This document shows positions 31,801-45,779 of a stretch of 64,000 nucleotides of DNA, piece after piece. The notes under the pieces are model-generated. The model did not search any database, was not told the origin of the DNA, and worked only from the letters and a program-made list of their open reading frames with translations. Location: NCBI RefSeq assembly GCF_003019275.1, contig NZ_CP027848.1, forward strand, positions 1,550,001 to 1,614,000, given 5' to 3'. Source of the DNA: Staphylococcus muscae (lineage in GTDB: Bacteria; Bacillota; Bacilli; Staphylococcales; Staphylococcaceae). Every line of letters starts with the position of its first letter. Within the stretch, counting starts at the first letter, position 1. A program made the position numbers and the translations under genes.

Positions 31801-33441
31801 ATGAAAGAACAAGATTGGAAAAAGTCCGTTGTTTATCAGATTTATCCCAAGTCATTCAATGATACAACAGGGAATGGTGAAGGAGATTTACGTGGCATTA
31901 TCGACAAGTTGGATTATTTACAGTTTTTAGGTGTCGATTATTTATGGCTAACACCTATTTATGATTCGCCAATGAATGACAATGGCTATGATATCAGTAA
32001 TTATTATGAAATCAACGAGCAATTTGGTACGAAGGCGGATTTACGTGAACTTCTTGATGCAGCGCACACACGTGGTCTCAAAGTAATCTTAGATATTGTC
32101 ATTAACCATACATCGACAGAACACGAGTGGTTCAAAGCGGCTCGTCAGTCTAAAGAGAGTCCATACCGTGATTATTACTTTTTTAAAAATTCTCAAGATG
32201 GCCCTCCGACTAATTGGATGTCTAAGTTTGGTGGAAATGCTTGGCAATTTGATGATCAAACGGAAGAATACTACTTACACTTATTCGATGTCACACAAGC
32301 AGATTTGAACTGGAATAATGAAAATGTACGTAAAGCATTGTATAAAATCTTAAACTATTGGATTGATTTTGGTGTGGATGGATTCCGCTTTGATGTGATT
32401 AATTTAATTTCTAAAGGTGCATTTGAAGATTCAGAGGCAATTGGTAAAGAATTTTATACCGATGGGCCACGTGTCCATGAATATATTCACGAAATGAACC
32501 GCAAAACGTTTGGCGATAAGGACTTTATGACAGTAGGGGAAATGTCGTCTACAACAATTGATCATTGTATTCAATACACGCAACCAGAGAGACAAGAGCT
32601 ACATAGTGTTTTCAACTTCCATCATCTTAAAGTGGATTATAAGGATGGGGAAAAGTGGACGAATCAAAAGTTTGATTTGCAGCAGTTGAAAACTATTTTG
32701 ATGGATTGGCAAACAGGTATTTATGAAGGTGGCGGTTGGAATGCGATATTTTGGTGTAATCATGATCAGCCACGTGTCGTATCTCGCTTTGGGACAGATT
32801 TAGATGAAGCGATGCGAAAACAGAGTGCTAAAACACTTGCGATTGTGCTACATTTATTACAAGGGACGCCGTATATTTATCAAGGTGAAGAAATTGGGAT
32901 GACAGACCCACACTTCACATCGATTGCACAATATCGAGATGTTGAATCTTTGAACGCTTATCATTCATTGAAGAGCCAAGGATATGATGAACAAGAAATC
33001 CTGACAATTCTTGGACAAAAATCTCGTGATAACTCTCGTACACCAATGCAATGGTCTGCGGATACACATGCTGGCTTTACGACAGGAACGCCATGGATTG
33101 ACGTGTCACCAAACTATGAAACCATTAATGTTGAAGCGGCATTGGAAGACCAGAATTCCATTTTTTATATGTATAAACAATTAATCGCGTTACGTCATAC
33201 ACATGATATTGTGACGTATGGGAATATCGTGCCACGTTATATGGGACATGAACAATTATTTGTGTACGAGCGAAACTACGAAGGACAGACTTGGTTAGTA
33301 GTAGCGAATATGACAAACGAACCTGCTAAGTTGCCAGAAGATATTGAGCGAGAAGGTGACATTATTATAGAGAATGGCACAGTGACAGGCGGTTATCTTG
33401 AGCCATATGGGGCGTACGTTCTGTCCATAGAATCAAAGTAA
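31801..33441 (+). CDS. treC: Trehalose-6-phosphate hydrolase (alpha,alpha-phosphotrehalase)
   Basis: This GH13 enzyme cleaves cytoplasmic trehalose 6-phosphate into glucose and glucose 6-phosphate. The 546-residue protein shows all family regions: DIVINHTS near residue 98, nucleophile Asp198 in GVDGFRFDVI, acid/base Glu247 in TVGEM, and Asp322 in CNHDQPR. It opens DWKKSVVYQIYPKSFNDTTG, the usual TreC start. GGAAGGTGG lies about 12 nt before ATG 31801. It is second in the tre operon, 106 bp after treP, with a hairpin in the gap. An oligo-1,6-glucosidase would look similar, but gene context decides for TreC. Confidence 0.93.
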   Translation: MKEQDWKKSVVYQIYPKSFNDTTGNGEGDLRGIIDKLDYLQFLGVDYLWLTPIYDSPMNDNGYDISNYYEINEQFGTKADLRELLDAAHTRGLKVILDIVINHTSTEHEWFKAARQSKESPYRDYYFFKNSQDGPPTNWMSKFGGNAWQFDDQTEEYYLHLFDVTQADLNWNNENVRKALYKILNYWIDFGVDGFRFDVINLISKGAFEDSEAIGKEFYTDGPRVHEYIHEMNRKTFGDKDFMTVGEMSSTTIDHCIQYTQPERQELHSVFNFHHLKVDYKDGEKWTNQKFDLQQLKTILMDWQTGIYEGGGWNAIFWCNHDQPRVVSRFGTDLDEAMRKQSAKTLAIVLHLLQGTPYIYQGEEIGMTDPHFTSIAQYRDVESLNAYHSLKSQGYDEQEILTILGQKSRDNSRTPMQWSADTHAGFTTGTPWIDVSPNYETINVEAALEDQNSIFYMYKQLIALRHTHDIVTYGNIVPRYMGHEQLFVYERNYEGQTWLVVANMTNEPAKLPEDIEREGDIIIENGTVTGGYLEPYGAYVLSIESK

Positions 33442-33457
33442 GAGGCGAAAATATGTC

Positions 33458-34183
33458 ATGATTAAACAAAATAAGTTTAAGCAAATATATGAAGAAGTGC
33501 GAAGAGATATTATTGAAGGTATATATGCATATGGAACACAACTCCCATCAGAAAATCAACTTGTGGAACAATACGATGTGTCACGTGAAACAGTCCGGAA
33601 AAGTTTAAACATGTTGGTGGCTGACGGTATGATTCAAAAAATACGTGGGAAAGGATCTGTTGTGATTTTTCAAGGGATTACGGAATTTCCTTTCGCAGAT
33701 TTAGTGAGTTATAAAGAAGTACAACGAAGGCAAGGGAAGGCACATCATACAGAATTGCATGTCTTTGAAAAGGTAGTTGCAGGAGATGTTCCCACTATCC
33801 AACAGGCGTTAAATGTTTCATTGAATACACCTTTATGGCACATCGTTCGTCATCGAAAAATGGACGGTCATACTAAAATTATTGATGAAGACTATTTGTT
33901 ATATGACCTATTTCCTGACTTGTCGGAAAGTCATCTGTTAGACTCTTTATATGCATATGTCGAACAGGTAAAAGGATACGATATTAGCTTTTCAAGTAAG
34001 TCGATTACTTTTGAAGCGTTTGGTACACAAGAATATGAGACATTTGGTGATGTAACGCCGAATTATACAGCGACAGTGAGAGGGATTGTACATTTAAAAG
34101 ATACGACGAAGTTCCAATACAACATCTCGAAGCACTTAGCTACGGAGTTTTGTTTTGTAGATTTTTCACGTCGACAAAAATAA
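33458..34183 (+). CDS. treR: Trehalose operon repressor, GntR/UTRA family
   Basis: The 241-residue regulator has an N-terminal winged helix (LPSENQLVEQYDVSRETVRK around residues 28-47) and a C-terminal UTRA effector domain, which in TreR senses trehalose 6-phosphate. It probably binds the paired TTGTnTATACAA sites at the treP promoter, so the operon would be self-regulated. It starts 16 bp after treC with an AGAGGCG site and ends the operon. Confidence 0.92.
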   Translation: MIKQNKFKQIYEEVRRDIIEGIYAYGTQLPSENQLVEQYDVSRETVRKSLNMLVADGMIQKIRGKGSVVIFQGITEFPFADLVSYKEVQRRQGKAHHTELHVFEKVVAGDVPTIQQALNVSLNTPLWHIVRHRKMDGHTKIIDEDYLLYDLFPDLSESHLLDSLYAYVEQVKGYDISFSSKSITFEAFGTQEYETFGDVTPNYTATVRGIVHLKDTTKFQYNISKHLATEFCFVDFSRRQK

Positions 34184-34229
34184 TATCGTCTATATAGGAT
34201 TACGCTTGCAAAATGATAAGGATGTATAG

Positions 34230-34235
34230 TAATAT
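34230..34235 (+). promoter_or_regulatory. Candidate -10 of the SRP RNA gene
   Basis: TAATAT at 34230-34235 is preceded, 18 bp upstream, by TTGCAA (34206-34211). The start would fall at about 34242, the expected 5' end of the RNA. Confidence 0.5.
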
Positions 34236-34241
34236 TAATCG

Positions 34242-34520
34242 TACCGTGCTAAGCGGGGAGGTAGCGGTTCCCTAGACTCGAAATCCGCTTTATGCGAGGC
34301 TGAATTCCTTTGTCACGGGTGTGTATTTGTGAGGTCTGCCCAAAGCACGAGGTGTTTGAAGACTTCGGTCCTATGCAATATGAACCCATGAACCATGTCA
34401 GGTCCTGACGGAAGCAGCATTAAGTGGATTCTCATATGTGCCGTAGGGTAGCCGAGGTTTAGCTATCGACTTTGGTAACGCTTGTGATGCACATTCAACA
34501 CAAAGGTGCACGGTTTTTTT
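34242..34520 (+). ncRNA. ffs: Signal recognition particle RNA (large Bacillus-type 4.5S/scRNA)
   Basis: The about 275-nt RNA has complementary ends (ACCGTGC and GCACGGT), the Alu-domain segment near its 5' end, and the universal SRP54-binding helix with GTCAGGTCCTGACGGAAGCA around 34398-34417. A T-run follows. It forms the RNA core of SRP with Ffh for co-translational targeting. The place between treR and dnaX is the staphylococcal one. Exact ends are estimated from the terminal pairing. Confidence 0.93.
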
Positions 34521-34550
34521 AATGATTAAATATAGAATGATTGATATAGA

Positions 34551-34597
34551 AAGAGTTGAGATGATACGCATTAAGCGATTGTTTCAACTCTCTTTTT
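34551..34597 (+). terminator. Terminator-like hairpin after the SRP RNA
   Basis: AAGAGTTGA pairs with TCAACTCTC around a 28-nt loop containing a smaller GC-poor stem, followed by TTTTT. Confidence 0.6.
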
Positions 34598-34718
34598 AGG
34601 TTGTATACGTCATCGTATGTAGAATAAATGTTATAATAGAAATGATATATTGGAAGAAACTTGCTTTCAATGATGGGACTAAGTCATATATAACTGAAAC
34701 GAATAAGGGGGCGCTAAG

Positions 34719-35255
34719 ATGTCGATTTTTATTAGTACATTGACAGAGATGGATTATGAGCCATCTTTACAAATGATTGGAGATGCTTTTAAAGATGCAC
34801 CGGAGTCTGACCAAAACGAAGCACAACTTGTGAAAGGGTTACGTATGGCACCGGATTATCGTTATGAGCTGGAAGTGATTGCGAAAACTGCAGATGATGA
34901 GATTATCGGACATGCGATGTGCAGTGAAGTAATGATAAAAAGTGGTGAACATGCATATGTTGCACTTGCACTCGCACCGCTATCTGTGACACAGGCGTAC
35001 CAACATAAAGGGATTGGGACGGCACTAGTACAAGCTTTAGAAGAGCGTGCCTATGCGCAAGAATACACGACGATTGTTGTAACTGGATATCCTGATTTTT
35101 ATGAACAGATGGATTATGAAGTGGCGGCGGACCATGGTATTACTGTGCCATTTGATGTGCCGAACGAAGCGGTGCGTGTGAAGTTTTTATGGGATTCATT
35201 AGAAGATCCACCACACGGAGAAGTACATTATCCGGAACACTTTTTTACAATATAG
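34719..35255 (+). CDS. GNAT-family N-acetyltransferase
   Basis: The 178-residue protein shows the GNAT acetyl-CoA-binding motif A as QHKGIGTALVQALEERA (about residues 94-110), preceded by the beta-4 strand ALALAPLSVTQ. The fold and C-terminal YPDFYEQMDYEVA segment resemble the YhbS-like subfamily. The acceptor substrate is unknown. GGGGGCG lies shortly before ATG 34719. The gene is alone between the SRP RNA and dnaX and ends before a large terminator. Confidence 0.85.
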   Translation: MSIFISTLTEMDYEPSLQMIGDAFKDAPESDQNEAQLVKGLRMAPDYRYELEVIAKTADDEIIGHAMCSEVMIKSGEHAYVALALAPLSVTQAYQHKGIGTALVQALEERAYAQEYTTIVVTGYPDFYEQMDYEVAADHGITVPFDVPNEAVRVKFLWDSLEDPPHGEVHYPEHFFTI

Positions 35256-35269
35256 ATAGTAGGAGCGAG

Positions 35270-35338
35270 GTTTGAACTGATTTGACAATATGACATGGTA
35301 ATTATGTCGGTCTATTGTTAGGGCGGTTCAAACTTTTT
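35270..35338 (+). terminator. Long-stem terminator after the GNAT gene
   Basis: GGTTTGAACTG pairs with CGGTTCAAACT, with inner GACAATA/TATTGT and GACAT/ATGTC segments extending the symmetry. The 3' arm runs into TTTTT. Confidence 0.8.
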
Positions 35339-35377
35339 GTATGATGACCGATCGTCACATACAAAATGAAGGGAACA

Positions 35378-35386
35378 TGATATAAT
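35378..35386 (+). promoter_or_regulatory. Extended -10 promoter of dnaX
   Basis: TGATATAAT is a full extended -10 (TGnTATAAT); the -35 is weak. It lies 29 bp before the dnaX start. Confidence 0.6.
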
Positions 35387-35415
35387 AAGAGCATTGTATA
35401 TTCGGAGGTGCAACA

Positions 35416-37107
35416 GTGGACTATCAAGCGCTATATCGCATGTTTCGCCCACAGAGCTTTGAGGATGTTGTGGGTCAAGAGCATGTGACGAAAACATTAA
35501 AAAATGCTATTGCAAAAGGGAAACAATCACACGCATATATTTTCAGCGGACCTCGAGGAACAGGTAAAACGAGTATTGCTAAGATATTTGCGAAAGCGAT
35601 TAACTGTGAAACGAATCATGACGGTGAACCATGTAACGCATGTGCAATTTGTAAAGGGATTACGCTAGGAACAAATTCGGATGTCATCGAGATAGATGCT
35701 GCGAGTAATAACGGTGTCGATGAGATACGAAATATCCGAGATAAGGTCAAATATGCACCGAGTGAATCGCGTTATAAGGTGTATATCATCGATGAAGTGC
35801 ATATGTTGACGACAGGTGCCTTTAATGCACTATTAAAAACACTTGAAGAGCCGCCTGCGCATGCCATTTTTATTTTAGCAACGACAGAACCACACAAAAT
35901 CCCTCCAACGATCATCTCACGTGCACAGCGCTTTGACTTTAAAGCAATTAATCAGTCACAAATTGTATCAAGACTTAAGTATGTTGCAGAAACACAAGGG
36001 ATTGATTTTGATGAAGCGGCATTAGACTTTATCGCCAAAGTATCAGAAGGTGGGATGCGTGATGCGCTCAGTATCATGGACCAAGCGATTGCCTTTGGAG
36101 ACGATCATTTAACATTGCAAGATGCTTTAGATGTAACAGGAAGCCTTGCTGATGCAGATTTGAACGAACTAATGGCAGATGTTGTTTTAGGTAATGTTCA
36201 TGCTGCTTTTGAACGCTATCATACATTCGTGAGTCAGGGGAAGGAAGTCAATCGTTTGATTAACGATATGATTTACTTCGTTCGAGATACCATTATGGCT
36301 AAGACGACGAATACAGAGATGGAATATGATGCCTTGAGTCGTTTGGAACTTAGCGTTTTGTATCAAATGATAGATGTCATTAACGACACACTTGTATCGA
36401 TACGATTTAGCGTGAATCAAAACGTACATTTTGAAGTATTACTCGTGAAGTTATCTGAAATGATTAAAGTAACGAATATGTCTACGGATACGATACCAAC
36501 GCAAGCACCTGCACAGGTAGATACAGCACTTGTTGCACGTTTAGATCAGTTGGAATCAGAACTTAAGACACTCAAGTCGCAAGGAACGAGTCGCCTAACA
36601 CCTCCAAAAGCGCAACCGATGAAACGTCGTGGTAGCGCAATGACGTACTCTGTGGAACGTATTGCGAAGGTTTTAGACAATGCAAATAAAGAAGATATTG
36701 CGAGCATTAAAGCACGTTGGCTCGATGTGATTCAGTACGCCAAAAATCGTGAGCAGAAGGCATTGGTTAGTTTACTACAAAACTCTGAACCTGTTGCGGC
36801 GAGCGAAGATAAAGTATTGATTAAGTTTGAAGAAGAAATTCACTGTGAAATTTTGCAGAAAGATGAAGAAAAACGACAAAGCGTTGAAAAGGTCGTAAAA
36901 GATATTATTAATAAGTCTGTCGAAGTTGTCGGCGTCCCTGCAGATAAATGGATGCAAGTGCGCAGCGATTATATAGAAGGTTTGAAGCGCAATGGTAATG
37001 AACGCCCTCCGCAATCTCAGCCATCACAAGAACAGCCGAGTGCCGTTCAAGCAGCAAGAGATATTTTTGGTGCGGACATTGTGCATGAAGTGGATAGCGA
37101 GACATGA
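35416..37107 (+). CDS. dnaX: DNA polymerase III subunit gamma/tau
   Basis: This is the clamp-loader ATPase that links the replicative polymerase complex. Visible features are the P-loop GPRGTGKTS at residues 45-53, zinc-ligand cysteines 64, 73, 76 and 79, the Walker B box IIDEVHM around 124-130, and SRAQRFDF (sensor and arginine finger). The 563-residue length is typical for Staphylococcus. It starts with GTG 35416 after GGAGGTG. It is first in dnaX-ybaB-recR, a conserved replication and repair cluster. Confidence 0.97.
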   Translation: MDYQALYRMFRPQSFEDVVGQEHVTKTLKNAIAKGKQSHAYIFSGPRGTGKTSIAKIFAKAINCETNHDGEPCNACAICKGITLGTNSDVIEIDAASNNGVDEIRNIRDKVKYAPSESRYKVYIIDEVHMLTTGAFNALLKTLEEPPAHAIFILATTEPHKIPPTIISRAQRFDFKAINQSQIVSRLKYVAETQGIDFDEAALDFIAKVSEGGMRDALSIMDQAIAFGDDHLTLQDALDVTGSLADADLNELMADVVLGNVHAAFERYHTFVSQGKEVNRLINDMIYFVRDTIMAKTTNTEMEYDALSRLELSVLYQMIDVINDTLVSIRFSVNQNVHFEVLLVKLSEMIKVTNMSTDTIPTQAPAQVDTALVARLDQLESELKTLKSQGTSRLTPPKAQPMKRRGSAMTYSVERIAKVLDNANKEDIASIKARWLDVIQYAKNREQKALVSLLQNSEPVAASEDKVLIKFEEEIHCEILQKDEEKRQSVEKVVKDIINKSVEVVGVPADKWMQVRSDYIEGLKRNGNERPPQSQPSQEQPSAVQAARDIFGADIVHEVDSET

Positions 37108-37204
37108 CAACTGAAAAAAAGGCATGTATAATTGGAAACAAATGTTGAAGAGCGGTTGAGACAGAATGTCCTAGCTCGGTAGATAATAAAGGAGGAACTA
37201 GATT

Positions 37205-37525
37205 ATGCGCGGTGGCGGAAATATGCAACAAATGATGAAGCAAATGCAAAAAATGCAAAAGAAAATGGCAGAAGAACAAGATAAATTAAAAGAAGAAAAA
37301 ATTGAAGGGTCAGCTGGCGGTGGCATGGTCAAAGTTGTTGTAACAGGTCATAAAGAAGTAGTAGATGTCATCATCAATGAAGAAGTAGTAGATCCAGAAG
37401 ATGTTGAAATGTTACAAGACTTAGTACTTGCTGCAACAAATGAAGCAATGAACAAAGCGGATGAACTGACAGCAGATCGTCTTGGCAAACATACTAAAGG
37501 TCTTAACATTCCAGGATTGATGTAA
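37205..37525 (+). CDS. Nucleoid-associated protein, YbaB/EbfC family
   Basis: This small dimeric DNA-binding protein has 106 residues. The N-terminal Gly/Met/Gln-rich stretch ([20 protein letters not shown]) leads into the helix-strand core with [20 protein letters not shown], typical of YbaB/EbfC. AAAGGAGGAAC lies before ATG 37205. Its conserved place between dnaX and recR suggests a role in chromosome organisation or recombination. About 97 bp separate it from dnaX; recR starts 2 bp after its stop. Confidence 0.94.
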   Translation: MRGGGNMQQMMKQMQKMQKKMAEEQDKLKEEKIEGSAGGGMVKVVVTGHKEVVDVIINEEVVDPEDVEMLQDLVLAATNEAMNKADELTADRLGKHTKGLNIPGLM

Positions 37526-37526
37526 G

Positions 37527-38123
37527 ATGCATTATCCACAACCGATATCGAAGCTGATTGACAGCTTCATGAAACTGCCAGGCATTGGTCCCAAGACGGC
37601 TCAACGTCTGGCTTTTCATGTACTAGAGATGAAAGAAGACGATGTTGTACAGTTTGCCAAAGCACTCGTAGATGTAAAGCGAGAACTTACCTATTGTAGT
37701 ACATGCGGTCATATAACAGAACAAGATCCATGCTATATTTGTGAAGATAAGCAACGAGATCGTTCAATTATTTGTGTTGTTGAAGATGATAAAGATGTGA
37801 TTGCGATGGAAAAAATGAAAGAATATAAAGGGTTGTATCATGTCTTGCATGGTACGATATCTCCAATGGATGGTATTGGCCCGGAAGATATCAATATTCC
37901 AGCACTTGTAGAGCGTTTAAAAGACGAAAGTGTTCAAGAATTGATACTCGCAATGAATCCAAACTTAGAAGGTGAATCGACAGCGATGTACCTTTCAAGA
38001 CTTGTGAAACCTCTCGGTATTCGTGTCACACGACTTGCACAAGGGTTATCTGTGGGTGGCGACTTAGAATATGCGGATGAGGTGACTTTGTCAAAAGCTA
38101 TTTCAGGACGAACAGAAATGTAA
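37527..38123 (+). CDS. recR: Recombination mediator RecR
   Basis: RecR acts with RecF and RecO to load RecA on gapped DNA. The 198-residue protein has the helix-hairpin-helix [15 protein letters not shown] near residue 17, a four-cysteine zinc finger ([16 protein letters not shown]) and a Toprim domain ([13 protein letters not shown] and [10 protein letters not shown]). It starts 2 bp after ybaB. A terminator follows, then the rRNA operon. Confidence 0.97.
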   Translation: MHYPQPISKLIDSFMKLPGIGPKTAQRLAFHVLEMKEDDVVQFAKALVDVKRELTYCSTCGHITEQDPCYICEDKQRDRSIICVVEDDKDVIAMEKMKEYKGLYHVLHGTISPMDGIGPEDINIPALVERLKDESVQELILAMNPNLEGESTAMYLSRLVKPLGIRVTRLAQGLSVGGDLEYADEVTLSKAISGRTEM

Positions 38124-38182
38124 CATGATTAAAGATAGAGATATTTCGAGATGAAGTTGGAATTAGATACCTGAAACGTTGC

Positions 38183-38224
38183 GCAGCTGAGCCGCAGATG
38201 TATATCTGTCTCAGCTGTTTTTAA
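38183..38224 (+). terminator. Terminator of the dnaX-ybaB-recR operon
   Basis: CAGCTGAG pairs with CTCAGCTG, with inner CAGAT/ATCTG, followed by TTTTTAA. Confidence 0.85.
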
Positions 38225-38387
38225 ATAATTACAATTAAAATTGGTAATAAATATTGAAAAAGATAAAAGGCTTTAAAGAGTGTAATTTTTAGTATTGTAG
38301 AGGTGTTTAAAAGGCTGTATAGTTATATCTTGTTGAGCGGCAAACAAATCACTCAACAAAATGACGAAAAAGAATTTCAAAAAGTTG

Positions 38388-38416
38388 TTGACTTTGATTG
38401 ATGACTTGTGTATAAT
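38388..38416 (+). promoter_or_regulatory. rRNA operon promoter
   Basis: TTGACT (38388-38393) and a perfect TATAAT (38411-38416) are 17 bp apart. About 150 nt of leader follow to the 16S 5' end. I do not see a second equally good promoter in the 38225-38387 stretch. Confidence 0.8.
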
Positions 38417-38570
38417 TAATTCTTGTCGAGTCGAAAGACAAAGTACATGAACATTGAAAACTGAATGACAATATGTCAACGTTAATTCCGATAATTTGAG
38501 TACTCAGAGTAGTACTTTCAAGAGTGATTGACTTAAACAATCAAACGAGCTATATCAAGCTTACTTCTTT

Positions 38571-43372
<4,802 letters not shown>

Positions 43373-43447
43373 AATTTTTTCACAAGGTTTTGTTTGTGTA
43401 ACTGATATACTTACTATCTAGTTTTGAATGTATAACATTCAAATTTA

Positions 43448-43562
43448 TCTGGTGCCAATGGCAAAGAGGTCACACCTGTTCCCATGTCGAACACAGAAGT
43501 TAAGCTCTTTAGCGCCGATGGTAGTTGAACTGACGTTCCGCTAGAGTAGGACGGTGCCAGGT
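43448..43562 (+). rRNA. rrf: 5S ribosomal RNA
   Basis: About 115 nt from TCTGGTGCCAATGGC to GACGGTGCCAGG, with paired ends and the conserved CCCATGTCGAACACAGAAGT loop. It lies about 75 bp after the 23S and is followed by a terminator, so the operon has no trailing tRNA cluster. Confidence 0.96.
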
Positions 43563-43571
43563 AATTCTTCT

Positions 43572-43602
43572 AAGAGAGGTCTTAATGACTTCTCTTTTTT
43601 TG
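43572..43602 (+). terminator. rrn operon terminator
   Basis: AAGAGAGGTC and GACTTCTCTT pair around TTAAT, followed by a T-run. Confidence 0.88.
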
Positions 43603-43903
43603 TTTTATCCTAAAAATTTTAGGAAGATTGGGAGAAAAGCGTTTAGGATTTGAGCAGAATCGAATGATGCACAAAATTACTTTTCAAATTTTGTAGCGCT
43701 GAGAAGTTCTGTTGAGAATTTTACTTTTCAAATACTAACAATCGGTTACCCATTGCGCAAATTTATTATGTTTCCCCCTTTTTTGATTGTACACAAAAGC
43801 AAGGGGATCGAGTGGTTTTATCTGATTTTATAAGAAATACATCAGAAATAGTGAACTTGCTTGTGGGTTTGTATGAACTTAAGCAATCAAGAAATATAGG
43901 TAT
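43603..43903. repeat. Non-coding stretch with short direct and inverted repeats after the rrn operon
   Basis: TTACTTTTCAAAT occurs twice (43677-43689 and 43721-43733), and CAAAATT/AATTTTG forms a hairpin over the first copy. I see no supportable gene; a short plus-strand frame from 43812 runs antisense into the ABC-F gene and is not convincing. The stretch may mark the edge of an inserted segment. Confidence 0.4.
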
Positions 43904-43938
43904 TAAAAAGCGCACAACCTATCATGATTGTACGCTTA
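43904..43938 (-). terminator. Terminator of the ABC-F gene
   Basis: On the minus strand AAGCGTACAATC pairs with GGTTGTGCGCTT around ATGATA, followed by TTTTTAAT. It lies about 15 bp after the ABC-F stop. Confidence 0.75.
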
Positions 43939-43953
43939 AATGTTGTCTTAGGA

Positions 43954-45576
43954 TTATTCTTTTTTATCAATGCTATTTTTCATATCATCATAGTTGCCGT
44001 AGAATTTTGTTAATCTTTGGTTTTCTAATAAGTAGGTTGTATGGAACAGTTTGTTTAAGAAATATCTATCGTGTGAGACAGCAATGACAGTGCCATTATA
44101 ATCTGCTAATGCATCTTCAATCACTTCTTTCGCTTCAATATCCAAATGGTTGGTCGGTTCATCTAATATCAGCATATGATAGTCATTGTTAACTATTTGG
44201 GCCCAACGTAGACGGACTTTTTCACCACCACTCAAATCTTTTATCCTTTTAAAAACATCTTCTCCGTAAAACATGAATTGTGCAAGGATATGGCGTGCTT
44301 GCCCTTCTGTTACAGAGACTTCTTTACGAAATGTTTCAAGTAGTGTGTCATCTGTGTTGTCATTAAATATATGTTGAGATAGATAGCCGATTTTCAGATG
44401 ATCTGCCGTTTTAATCGTACCTTTGTCTGGTGCTACATTGCCTAATATCATTTTGAGCAGCGTAGATTTACCTGTACCATTATTGCCTACGATGGCGACA
44501 TGTTCATTTTTTCTGACTAACATACAAGCATTTTTAATCAATGTGGTGTCATATGTTTTGGAAACATCTTGCATTTTAATGACTTTATCTGCACCTAAAG
44601 TATTTTCTTTTAAATCAAGGTGCATTTGTTTGTGTTTCAATGTTGGCTTTTCTAATGTTTTGATGCGATTCAATGCTTTTTCCATACTTTTTGCGCGTCG
44701 GAACATGGAAGCGTTGGGTGGTTTTGCTTGGCTTGCCCACATGCGTAATTGTTTAATCGCTTTTTGCATTTGTTTGATTTTCTTTTGTTGTGTTTTATAT
44801 GCTTCGAATTCAGCAAGTATACGCTTTTCTCGCTCATTAACAAAATAGGAATAATTGCCATGATACGTATGAAGCTGTTGCTGATCAATTTCAATAATTT
44901 GAGTTGTGATGTCATCTAAAAAGTATCGATCATGTGAAATGATAACGACGACACCTGTATATTGTTTAATGTATTGTGTAAGCCACTCAATCGATTTAAT
45001 ATCAAGATGATTGGTTGGTTCATCTAATAATAAAAGTTCAGTAGGTTGTAGCAATATTTGTGCAAGGCAGACCTTTGTACGTTCGCCACCAGAGAGTGTG
45101 CCCCACGTTGTATCAAGTAGATGTGTAATATTTAATCCATGTGCAACACGGCGTATTTTTGTATCTATTTCATAACCACCATGTGTTTCATAATAAGACT
45201 GTAATGTGCCATATTGTTCCATGTAGGTATCTAAGTGTGCTTTATCATTTGCCATCTGTTGTGTAAAATATTCAAGTTGTTGTGCGATATGGTGTAATTT
45301 TTCAAAAGCTGATTCGAGGTATGTGTAGACAAGTGTCTGCTCATCATTATTGGGTAATTGATCTAAATAGCCAATCTCGATATCTTTCTGCCAACTGATT
45401 GTGCCTGAAGAGGGGGATTCAATACCAGCAAGCAATTTGAGTAAGGTGGTTTTTCCCTCGCCATTTCTGCCGACTAAACCGATGATGTCTCCAGCATTAA
45501 GTGTGAGCTTCACTTGATCAAATAGGACGTTATCTAAATAACGCTTTGTAATAGAAGATGTATTTAATATATTCAT
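43954..45576 (-). CDS. ABC-F ATPase, probable ribosome-protection (antibiotic resistance) protein
   Basis: The 540-residue protein has two ABC ATPase domains and no membrane span. Domain 1 has Walker A GRNGEGKTT (about 36-44), signature LSGGERTK and Walker B LLLLDEPTNHLD; domain 2 has GNNGTGKST, LSGGEKVR and LILDEPTNHLD. Between them lies a basic, helical interdomain linker (RMWASQAKPPNASMFRRAKS) that in ABC-F proteins reaches the ribosomal peptidyl-transferase centre. The length and linker are like Vga, Msr and Sal proteins, which displace ribosome-targeting drugs. The drug range cannot be read by eye, and I leave the symbol open. GGAGGAAG lies before ATG 45576, inside an attenuator. The gene sits alone on the minus strand between the rrn operon and the decarboxylase gene. 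Confidence 0.88.
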   Translation of the reverse strand: MNILNTSSITKRYLDNVLFDQVKLTLNAGDIIGLVGRNGEGKTTLLKLLAGIESPSSGTISWQKDIEIGYLDQLPNNDEQTLVYTYLESAFEKLHHIAQQLEYFTQQMANDKAHLDTYMEQYGTLQSYYETHGGYEIDTKIRRVAHGLNITHLLDTTWGTLSGGERTKVCLAQILLQPTELLLLDEPTNHLDIKSIEWLTQYIKQYTGVVVIISHDRYFLDDITTQIIEIDQQQLHTYHGNYSYFVNEREKRILAEFEAYKTQQKKIKQMQKAIKQLRMWASQAKPPNASMFRRAKSMEKALNRIKTLEKPTLKHKQMHLDLKENTLGADKVIKMQDVSKTYDTTLIKNACMLVRKNEHVAIVGNNGTGKSTLLKMILGNVAPDKGTIKTADHLKIGYLSQHIFNDNTDDTLLETFRKEVSVTEGQARHILAQFMFYGEDVFKRIKDLSGGEKVRLRWAQIVNNDYHMLILDEPTNHLDIEAKEVIEDALADYNGTVIAVSHDRYFLNKLFHTTYLLENQRLTKFYGNYDDMKNSIDKKE

Positions 45577-45579
45577 TTT

Positions 45580-45749
45580 GCTTCCTCCGTATTTACTATA
45601 AGGAAGCGCAAAAGGTGTCGGTTCCTTATAGCATGATTATTTTTTCAAAAAAGACAGACTCCACCAATTTTGAAAAAACAGTCGCAAATTTGTTGCGAAT
45701 GATTTGTAAAAATCTGCAACAAAACGCTATAAGAAACATATGGACACCT
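45580..45749 (-). promoter_or_regulatory. Translational attenuator of the ABC-F gene
   Basis: Minus-strand segments, 5' to 3': A, AGGTGTC (45749-45743) and CTTATAG (45733-45727), covering the leader ribosome site and first codons; B, CTATAAG (45631-45625) and GACACCT (45619-45613), at the leader stop; C, GCTTCCTTATAG (45607-45596); D, GGAGGAAGC (45588-45580), the ABC-F ribosome site. A pairs with B over 7+7 bp. B's CTATAAGGAA pairs perfectly with C's TTCCTTATAG over 10 bp. C's GCTTCC pairs with D's GGAAGC. Thus A:B plus C:D hides the ABC-F site, while a ribosome stalled early on the leader frees B to pair with C and exposes D. The design matches erm-type control. Confidence 0.8.
45626..45739 (-). 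CDS. Leader peptide (37 aa) of the ABC-F gene
   Basis: A near-perfect site AAGGAGGTGT precedes ATG (45739-45737 on the minus strand). The peptide begins MFLIAFCCRFLQ and continues with mixed basic and hydrophobic residues; its TAA stop lies inside attenuator segment B. Short leader peptides of this kind stall drug-bound ribosomes and switch the downstream hairpins. Where stalling occurs cannot be read directly; blocking of segment A requires a pause within the first dozen or so codons. It ends 49 bp before the ABC-F start. Confidence 0.72.
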   Translation of the reverse strand: MFLIAFCCRFLQIIRNKFATVFSKLVESVFFEKIIML

Positions 45750-45770
45750 CCTTAAATTTCAGTTAACTTC

Positions 45771-45779
45771 ATTGTATCA
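45771..45779 (-). promoter_or_regulatory. Extended -10 promoter of the ABC-F leader
   Basis: On the minus strand TGATACAAT matches TGnTAnAAT. The -35 (TTTAAA about 17-18 bp upstream) is weak. Transcription would start about 25 nt before the leader ribosome-binding site. Confidence 0.5.

Noticed and set aside
43812..44087. A 91-codon plus-strand frame after the rrn operon
   Set aside because: Half of it is antisense to the ABC-F gene and it has no recognisable domain; a weak AAGGGG site alone does not support it.
45558..45755. A 65-codon plus-strand frame antisense to the ABC-F leader
   Set aside because: It has no ribosome site; the opposite strand is fully explained by the leader peptide and attenuator arms.
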